Assembly: GCA_003290165.1 (NCBI GenBank)
Contig: QNQO01000512.1
Coordinates: forward strand, 124,001-188,000
From: Berberis thunbergii
Taxonomy: Eukaryota > Streptophyta > Magnoliopsida > Ranunculales > Berberidaceae
Direction: 5' to 3'
DNA length: 64,000 bases
The notes under the pieces were generated by a model, which did no database searches, was not told where the DNA came from, and was given only the letters and a program-made list of their open reading frames with translations. Positions within the stretch are counted from its first letter, which is position 1. Each line of letters opens with the position of its first letter. Below, piece after piece: positions 57,491-64,000 of the stretch. A program made the translations under genes and the position numbers.

Positions 57491-58350
57491 CTATCAAAGA
57501 AAAAAATATAAGAAACATTGTACTTATATCTATCAGTATCCAAACACGCAGCTAGTTCAATACTGATACGAGAGGAAAACGACAAACAAAATCCAATCTA
57601 CTACGTCAGCAAGACATTTGCAGATGCAAAAGTTAACTACCCATATTTGGATAAACTAAGTATTTCCCTAGTCATATCTTCAAGAAAGCTGCCAGTCATG
57701 ACTGTACAGCCACTTCGATCGGTACTGCACAAACCAGACCTGTTCGGAAGAATGGTGAAATGGGCAGTAGAGCTCAATTAGTTCGACATTAGATATGCTC
57801 CTAAGACTGCCTAAAAGCTCAGGCATTAGCAACTTTCATCGCTGAGTTCACATGTTTCAACGAACATCGACCGGACAACAATCAAGAAAAAGAAACCACT
57901 AAACCAATTACTCACGAATGGATCATGCACTGCGATGGAGCACCCAATGAGAAGGGGAGTAGAGCTGGAATAATTCAGTACAACTCGAGAGGAGTGACGT
58001 TGAAAAGGCATTAAAATTCAGTTTCAAAGCCTCAAACAACGAAGTTGAGTATGAAGCAGTAATAGCCGGATTACAATTGACCAAACACCTCGGAACAAAA
58101 GAAGTCAGCATTTCACTTACTCCAAATTGGTAGTCAACCAGTTGAATGGCGAATTCCAAGTCAAAGACCCACGGATGGAAATCTACCAAAAAAAGGCAAG
58201 TAAACTGATTGAAAGCTTGAATGCAATAACCATTCAACAATGCACAAGAATGGAAAACGAAATAGCAGACAGCTTGGCTAAAAAGGGATCACATGCTGAA
58301 GAAATTGATAATTTACTCGTCACAATACAAGAGAGCTCAATCCTAGATAA
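57491..58350 (+). pseudogene. pol: Element A dual RNase H region
   Basis: The first RNase H: MYLYLSVSKHAASSILIREE, NPIYYVSKTFADAKVNYPYL, SVLHKPDLFGRMVKWAVELN (57518-57781). A second, cellular-type RNase H follows in broken frames: WIMHCDGAPN near 57918, FKASNNEVEYEAVIAGLQL near 58022, then KLVVNQLNGEFQVKDPRMEI and RMENEIADSLAKKGSH (58120-58300). Two successive RNase H domains are the defining trait of the Tat lineage. Confidence 0.82.
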
Positions 58351-59330
58351 CCAAGAAAAAGAAATTTGTACAATGGAGCTAGAGAGCAATTGGATAACTC
58401 CAATCCTGAAGTACATACAAAATGGAACACTACCAATAAATAAGATGGAAGTTTGTAAACTACGAAACAGAACAACACGATATACACTTACTAATGACAG
58501 ACTTTACAAAAGGTCTACCACAGGTCCATTGCTAAGATGTCTTTCACCCAACGACGATGACTATGTTCTACGAAAAATTCATTTTGGCATATGCAGAAAC
58601 CATCCAAGAGGGAGAACATTAGCTCATAAAGCCTTAATTGGAATATTATTGACTGATAATGCAACGAGATGCAAATGAAATAGTTCGGACCTGCGATAAA
58701 TGTCAATGATTCGCTCAGTACACTCACATGCCAGGCCAAAACCTAATTCTGATGAGTAGTCCATGGCCATTTATGCATTGAGGAAGGGACATCGTAGGGC
58801 CACTCCTTGTGACCGATAGAAAAAAATTCCTCCTTGTGGAAGTAGATTACTTCACCAAATGGGTAGAAGTAGAACCATTGGCAAATAGATGAGAAGCTCA
58901 AATTGAAAACTATCTCTTGAATGACATAATATGCAGATTTTGAATCCCCAGAATAGTTGTCACTGACAATGGAAACAAGAAATTCAAAATAAATTGTCAA
59001 AACTTAAACATCAAACAATAATTTTCAACACCTGCCCACCCACCAGCTAACAGCATAGGTAACTAATAAAACAATCCTAGAAGCAATCAAAAAGAAGATC
59101 GAAACATCAAAAGGATTGTGGGTGTCTGAATTGTCAAACATCTTCTAGGCCTACAAAACAACAAAGAGAACTTCGACTGGGTAAAATGTATCCACACTGG
59201 GAAGGACCATACAAAGTGGTGAAAATCAACAAACCAGGAACATAATGGTTAGAAGATTCAAAGAGCGAACAACTCAAAAAACCATGTAATGTTGAACACT
59301 TGAAAAAGTATTATCAATAAACTTCCAAAT
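58351..59330 (+). pseudogene. pol: Element A integrase
   Basis: LYKRSTTGPLLRCLSPNDDD and HFGICRNHPRGRTLAHKALI form the HHCC zinc-binding part, EIVRTCDKCQ its cysteines. The core has GRDIVGPLLVTDRKKFLLVE, VDYFTKWVEVEPLANR and IVVTDNGNKKF (two Asp present). The Glu region (NSIGN with stops) is damaged. The tail YPHWEGPYKVVKINKPGT contains the GPY module. Stops at several places. Confidence 0.82.
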
Positions 59331-59369
59331 TCCAAAAACCCTTCGTCTCATGATCCAATAATGTTATCC

Positions 59370-60070
59370 AGTTAGGAAATCAAAGTTAGACTAGGAATCT
59401 ACTCGTAAATCTTCTGGTTCGACCAATATGTCGGAACACGAAGTGTACTTAAAATTCAGGATGTAAAAGTTGGACTTAACTCGTAAATCTTCTAGCACGA
59501 CCAACATGTCGGACCATGAAGTGTAACTAAAATTCAGGGCATATAAGTCAGACTTACTCGTAAATCTTTTGGTTTGACCAACGTATCGAGCCACGAAATG
59601 AACTAAAAGTCAGGATGTATCAGTTAGACTTACTCATAAAAATTATGGTCAGGTCACCAGGTTGAACCACAAAATATATTATACAAGTCAGGAAATAAAA
59701 GTCAGACTTAATCGAAATTTTTTTGGTTCGATCACAATGTCGGACCAAGAAATAAATCAGTCAGGATGTATAAGTTAGACATAGTTGTAAATCTTCTAGT
59801 TCGATCACCATATCAGACCACAAAGTGTACGTAACAAGTCAGAAAATATAAGTTAGACTAAATTGAAAGTTATAAACTGATCACAATGTCTGAATGCAAA
59901 ACATGTCAAAGTAATCAGGACAGATAACTAAGAAACAAATTCAAAAGCAAGGAATTCAGTCAAGTCTAAACTACTAAGTTAGACGAAAAGATATACGAAA
60001 CTTGAACGACGAAGTCAGACTATAATTACTGTCTATGACTAGATCACTAGGTTAGCCTAGACGTTAAAAG
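59370..60070. repeat. ~77-bp tandem repeats of element A
   Basis: About nine diverging copies with spacing 76-78 bases (CTCGTAAATCTT at 59402, 59480, 59557 and the related form at 59633), each with GACCA-CATGTCGGACCACGAAGTG and AAAGTCAGGATGTATAAGTTAGACTTA. Same position as the repeat blocks of B, E and F. Confidence 0.9.
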
Positions 60071-60179
60071 TCAGGCTACGACTACGACAATTTCCAAGGA
60101 TACAACATATTAAAAGATACATGCATATTGGACAACAATCATTACGAAATAGAAAAAGTAACAAAAAGCACAAAAGGAA

Positions 60180-60840
60180 TAAACAAAATGAAATATTCAT
60201 TCATTTTTTATTTTGTTAGATCCGAGGAGGAAGATACGACAATTGGAGAGAACATAGTCGAAGTAATCAAAGCATCACTAGCAGGGATAGTCGGAGGAGG
60301 TTGAGCTTTGACTTCAACAGAATGATCAACGGGAAGAGAGGGAGATTTGTCTTCAGAAGGAGTCGAACCATTTTCTTCAGGAATAAGAGCAGATGGTGGT
60401 GGAGATCTATCTCCACCAACAGGGTCAGTCGAAAGAGACAAGGTCTCGACAGCAGCGGCAGGATCGGAGGGAGGAGAAGACATTTGACCTTCGTAGAAAG
60501 CCTCGCAGAAGTTTACACTTTAACAGAAGCAAGCTCAGTGGTCAGTTGTACTACTCGTTCCTCAGCGATCTTATGACAAGTAGAATGCTCATCAGCAATA
60601 CACAATGTTTCATCATGACCAACCTTCTTACTGGATAACTCCCTCTCTACAACATCCAACTGATCCCACAGACTATCCATCTCATTCTCCAAGATAGCAA
60701 GTTCACCAGCAAACTTGTCTTGGACAGACTCTGCTTCTTTTAACGAAACCCAAGTTGCATCAACAATCTTCTCCTGCTCAGTATATTCTGTCTTCAGCTT
60801 GTCAGCTTGGCGTCAGACATGAGAAAACAACGCCTACCCC
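60180..60840 (-). pseudogene. Element A antisense ORF, C-terminal part
   Basis: Minus strand. From about 60780 the frame reads EQEKIVDATWVSLKEAESVQ, DKFAGELAILENEMDSLWDQ and LDVVERELSSKKVGHDE, a strong heptad coiled coil. A shifted frame then gives MSSPPSDPAAAVETLSLSTD and a Ser/Pro-rich end at 60208. The globular N-terminal part would lie beyond the CACTA terminus at 60841. It corresponds to the coiled-coil tails of the antisense ORFs in B, E and F. Confidence 0.6.
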
Positions 60841-60960
60841 CACTACAAGAAAAGTGATCATTCATAGCATATGTTTATAGCGTTTTTTGTGAAAAGCGCT
60901 ATAATTGATTGAATTCACCAAAAGGGCCTCGCGCGGGAAATGAAAAAGAAATGCGCGCTC
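60841..60960. mobile_element. CACTA-type terminus (element G, other end not found)
   Basis: CACTACAAGAAAA at 60841-60853 is a common plant CACTA end. It is followed by a subterminal palindrome-like pair (ATAGCGTTTTTTGTGAAAAGCGCTAT, 60889-60912) typical of the superfamily. It interrupts the antisense ORF of element A. No TTTTCTTGTAGTG partner was seen to 64000, so the element either extends beyond the window or is truncated. Confidence 0.6.
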
Positions 60961-61019
60961 CACAATTGCTTCACAGCAGAGTAGGCGGGAAATAAAAAAC
61001 AGAGACCTCGCTCGATTCC

Positions 61020-62668
61020 ACTTCAACATCTAAGGCTTTCTCCCTCTCAGTCTCGCTCTCCTCCCTCGCGACTCTCCCTCACCAAAAGCAAAATTCCCTC
61101 TCCATCCCTCTCGCTCTTGTTGCCTTCTCTCCCTATCTTTTATCTCCATCTCTCTGTGTATATTTTCTCTGCTCTCTCCATTTTCGTTGACTTAGTAAAA
61201 CGAATCGAGAGAGATCTTCATATAAACCTAAAATCCCTAATTTTCTCTCCCCCTTTAGTCTCCATCGCACACAGAGAAGTGAACCACCATCGACGCCACT
61301 CGCATCTGCCATTCCACCGCCTTCGCCTGCTTCAGGTAAGTTCTTCTCTGTTTGAAAATTTCAAGAAGGGAAAGGATCAGAGGAGGGAGCGGGATGGGGG
61401 AGGTGGAGAAGTAAGGTTGAGTTGAATCAGACTCCGAAGGTGGAGATTGGGACTACCGATTTGGTGAGTTGGTGAGAGGAAGAGTCATTGGAGGGAGATG
61501 ACGATGTTGGATTAGAATTCGATTGATGTTTCAGGATGTTGAGAGTGGTGGTGTTTGGGTTTAGATCTTTGTGATAGGACTTGTTCTTGAAGATTTTGAT
61601 GACCAGCTAGCGAGAATCGAATCTCATAGCTAAAATCTAGAGTTTGCAATTTTTGAGATTGATTTTTGTATACTAGGGGTTTGTCTCAGGTACTCATTTC
61701 TTGTTTGTGTTTGTTTTGATGAGAAAAATGTCTATTTGTTGTGAACACTTGTCTCATTGTTGTGATGCAAATCTTGCCTCAAATTGCAGCATTTTTGGAC
61801 AAGTCTCAAGAATGGGGTCTGAAGCAAGCTTTGGTTCTAAACATCATGAAGTCAAGTGGTATGAATCCATTCCTAAATCATCTAAGTTCATGGGAGTAAC
61901 CCCAAGACACGAATGCTCTAAGAGGTAAGCTTTTCTTTGCATTCTGAATTCATACATTATCTCATATTTAGTAGTTTTAAATTTGGTTTATGGGTTCCTT
62001 CAATGGATTGGGGTTTTTCCAAAATCGGATATTGGAGTTTGAAAACTTAGATTGGAGAATCAACTACCCATAATGAGAGTCAGTCTTGAATAAGGATATA
62101 AGAGTGCATTTTGGTAAAGTGTTCAAGTTAATGAGGGTTGATTGTACTTGAAAGATTAGTGGGTCTTCTTGGTTTCACCACTTGATTAAAAAATAGTTTT
62201 CTATAGTTTTTGTTTCAAACCCCATCTTTGCAAGATGTGTATTTTTCCATCCTATTGAAGCTGATTTATGTTCTTTGGCTGATGGCAGTAAATCTTGTAG
62301 AAAAGTCAAGGAAGAGAGTTTGGGCATCTCACCAGAAGTAGTGTCTCATCTTCACAAGCTGGTAAGACACCCATTTTTCTCTTTCAAGGATTTTCTAATC
62401 TGCTCTTCCTCTTCACATTTATTATTATCGCATCAGTCAAGGTTTGGCACATATTTCATGTAGCCCAAAAGCTTCTAATATCATGCAAATCATAACTGGA
62501 ACAAGTTTCATAACCTTGGATCCAAAAATTAATTTTCTTATAACATTATTTTTATATCTGTATTTGTTTATGTGGTTACACTAGGATACGAGACAAGTAA
62601 ACGGATGTACTGAACCCATAAAGAAACAATCTCCCAAGATTGAGCTGCAAATTTCTTTGAAGCAACAG
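61020..62668 (+). CDS. Unidentified multi-exon gene model (partial)
   Basis: A pyrimidine-rich leader (61020-61335, ending CAGGTAAGTT) is followed by three exons with good splice sites that join in frame: 61790-61924 (ATG at 61813: MGSEASFGSKHHEVKWYESI, PKSSKFMGVTPRHECS), 62289-62361 (KSCRKVKEESLGISPEVVSH) and 62585-62668 (DTRQVNGCTEPIKKQSPKIE, LQISLKQQ). No stops occur within the joined part. I do not recognise the protein. It may be the 5' part of a host gene, or one captured by CACTA element G. No known domain, signal peptide or membrane segment is visible. Confidence 0.45.
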
Positions 62669-63314
62669 GTATGGGATTGAAATCCTAAGCCAAAGATCTA
62701 TAAGTCCTATGAGTTGTTTATTTCATTTTTCCTGAAACTGGTGTTGCACCTATCTTTCACTTGACCCTCATTTATGCTAGTAATGACTCTCACAGTGAAA
62801 GTGATAAAGCCATATCAGGCTTTAGAATGAATCCAGTGGATAGAAGCATCAATACAGACAATGGTTGTTTGCTTCATGATAATTGTTGTCCAAATCTTGT
62901 TTGTTGTTTGGGATCAATGGTGCTCTTAGTAGAGGCAATGGGAGTGAAGTGATTTGTGTGTGTGTTTTTTTAATTTGTCATGGTTATAGCTATTGTTTTC
63001 TTGTACATGGTCTTGTAGAAGTTCCTATGTTGCTTGGTTTGGCTCAGTTGATCAAGAGATCAAGTTAAGAAGAAAGATTTTTGAATGGAATTTGAAGACC
63101 ATGGTTATACATTCATATATGAAAATCCATATTGCAGAACTTATCTCAAATATTTAACTGAGACATCCATTTTTTTCCCTTTCTAATCGTAGATACAGTT
63201 TGGATTTTCTCAAGTATCGGGTTTCCCTCAGTGTGGCCTCCACTCGTTTGATATTAGCATCATCGACAATTCTATTTTTTGTGGTAGTTTTAACCATTTG
63301 TCCAAATTTTACAG
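62669..63314. other. Intron-like region with a possible further exon
   Basis: Between 62798 and 62951 a frame reads ESDKAISGFRMNPVDRSINT and continues to a stop. It follows TCACAG, so it could be an alternative last exon of the preceding model, but the phase does not match the exon ending at 62668. Nothing else seen. Confidence 0.35.
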
Positions 63315-63391
63315 GAGAAGCACACTCTTTCAAAGTAGAAAAGGTCTTATGTGAAGAGAAGTTTGATTACCAAAATGTTTTGGTATTTCAG
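63315..63391 (+). pseudogene. Spermidine/spermine synthase exon fragment
   Basis: A 77-bp exon after TTTTACAG and before GTATTT encodes GEAHSFKVEKVLCEEKFDYQ and NVLVFQ. This matches the single conserved second exon of plant spermidine synthases (GEAHSLKVEKILF-GKS-YQNV-VFQ), enzymes that transfer an aminopropyl group to putrescine or spermidine. Neighbouring exons are not recognisable, so it is a stranded fragment, perhaps captured by element G. Confidence 0.75.
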
Positions 63392-63719
63392 GTATTTGAC
63401 ATACCCCCTTTTTTTTAGTTCTCATCATCATTATTTATATAATAAAAACATGTGTTACACTGTACAAAAAACAACATCAATCAGTGGATCAATCAAAGAG
63501 AAAGCTTCAGTTAATGCCTCGTAACACAACTCCCTCTCAGACTCTTCTATCGCAGCACCTTCATAGCACTAGTCTCGACGTTCCAAGACTTTTGTTATGT
63601 TATTTCCCCATTTATTTGTTAGTAGGTTAATCGTAGTAGTACAGGATGGCTGACGGGAATAAAATAATTTTGTAAAGATTAGTTGAGACAAAGAGATCAA
63701 TGGAAGAAGCTTGAGGAAC

Positions 63720-64000
63720 TCAGAAAGCTTCAACCATAGCAGGGTAAGGCAAAATTGTTTTCATCTGCTGCATTTCTTCTTCATCACCTTCCTCTGCCTC
63801 CCACAAAAAGTGTGCACATGATCCCAGCACAAAGCAATCAAGAGGAGATGCCTGAGCAGCTCGATCAAAATAAACACCAGCTCTCTCTTCATCTTTATGA
63901 GCTTCCCATATGAGTTTCCCATATAGAGAAAGAACTTCTCCATCTCCTGGGCTGGCCAATATCGCTCTCCCAAAACACTCCTCTGCTCTCTTCATATTTC
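63720..64000 (-). CDS. TPR-like protein, C-terminal part (continues past window)
   Basis: Minus-strand frame ending at a stop at 63720. MKRAEECFGRAILASPGDGE, VLSLYGKLIWEAHKDEERAG, VYFDRAAQASPLDCFVLGSC, AHFLWEAEEGDEEE. This is the end of a plant tetratricopeptide-repeat-like protein family (A-x-YF-RA-QASP-D---L--YA-FLWE), with alternating helices and an acidic stretch. No damage is seen in the part present. 63400-63719 would be its 3' untranslated region. Probably an ordinary host gene at the edge of the transposon cluster, though capture by G cannot be excluded. Confidence 0.72.
   Translation of the reverse strand, partial: NMKRAEECFGRAILASPGDGEVLSLYGKLIWEAHKDEERAGVYFDRAAQASPLDCFVLGSCAHFLWEAEEGDEEEMQQMKTILPYPAMVEAF

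Larger units (their letters stand above)
14846..60840 (+). mobile_element. Element A: Tat-lineage Ty3/gypsy retrotransposon, split by B
   Basis: Element A is the outermost of the nested set. Its left part (LTR, gag, protease, start of RT) occupies about 14846-18574. Its right part (rest of RT, two RNase H regions, integrase, tandem repeats, antisense ORF) runs from 56786 to 60840. Between them sits element B with its own insertions. The two RT halves are directly adjacent in frame once B and one GAAGG copy are set aside. The 3' LTR is not seen, because a CACTA-type terminus begins at 60841. Order PR-RT-RH-aRH-IN and the repeat/antisense-ORF tail fit the Tat lineage. The left LTR boundary is approximate. 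Confidence 0.85.

Overview
This is plant nuclear DNA, almost certainly from a eudicot. It is AT-rich, carries Ty3/gypsy retrotransposons of the Tat and Athila lineages, RTE and L1 LINEs, CACTA and hAT DNA transposons, and fragments of typical plant genes with GT-AG introns. The species cannot be told from the sequence. Almost nothing here is an ordinary gene. The only candidates for a normal host gene are the partial TPR-protein gene at the right edge (minus strand) and an unidentified multi-exon gene model at 61.8-62.7 kb.

Left part (1-14.9 kb): a tRNA-derived SINE, a decayed RNase H-like LINE tail, a broken polygalacturonase gene cut off by an RTE LINE, an L1 LINE remnant, then a complete-looking non-autonomous Tat-type LTR element (F, 5193-13477; gag and protease only). 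After it comes a geranyl-diphosphate-synthase small-subunit pseudogene split by a 308-bp CACTA-type MITE.

Central part (14.8-60.8 kb): a nested set of transposons that can be read from target-site duplications (TSDs). Element A (Tat, plus strand) has gag-PR-RT-RH-IN. It is split inside RT by element B (Tat, minus strand, 18575-56785, TSD GAAGG). B is itself hit twice. A 12-kb CACTA transposon C (20500-32490, TSD AAT) lies in B's antisense ORF. An Athila element D (36501-56195, minus strand) lies at B's primer-binding site. D is split inside its integrase by element E (40096-49401, plus strand, TSD CCCAT; same family as F) and also carries a hAT-like insertion (51601-52379).

The most notable object is C. 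It has no visible transposase. Between two arrays of a palindromic GCCACGG/CCGTGGC motif it carries exon fragments of at least nine unrelated host genes, all in the same orientation and most with intact splice sites: vacuolar sorting receptor, SKU5-like multicopper oxidase, a 26S-proteasome PSMD5-like protein, the chromatin remodeller DDM1, plastid biotin carboxylase, beta-galactosidase, plastid type I signal peptidase, mevalonate diphosphate decarboxylase and a TGA bZIP factor. Several further exon-like pieces are unidentified. This is a gene-capturing (Pack-CACTA-like) element, able in principle to make a chimeric spliced transcript or small RNAs against host genes.

Right part (60.8-64 kb): another CACTA-type terminus (CACTACAAGAAAA) interrupts A's antisense ORF. 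It is followed by a multi-exon unidentified gene model, a spermidine/spermine-synthase exon and the 3' end of the TPR gene.

A recurring theme is that elements A, B, E and F all share one layout: gag(-pol) on one strand, then a short-period tandem-repeat block, then an ORF on the opposite strand with a plant-mobile-domain / 'gypsy-type transposase' character, then the 3' LTR.
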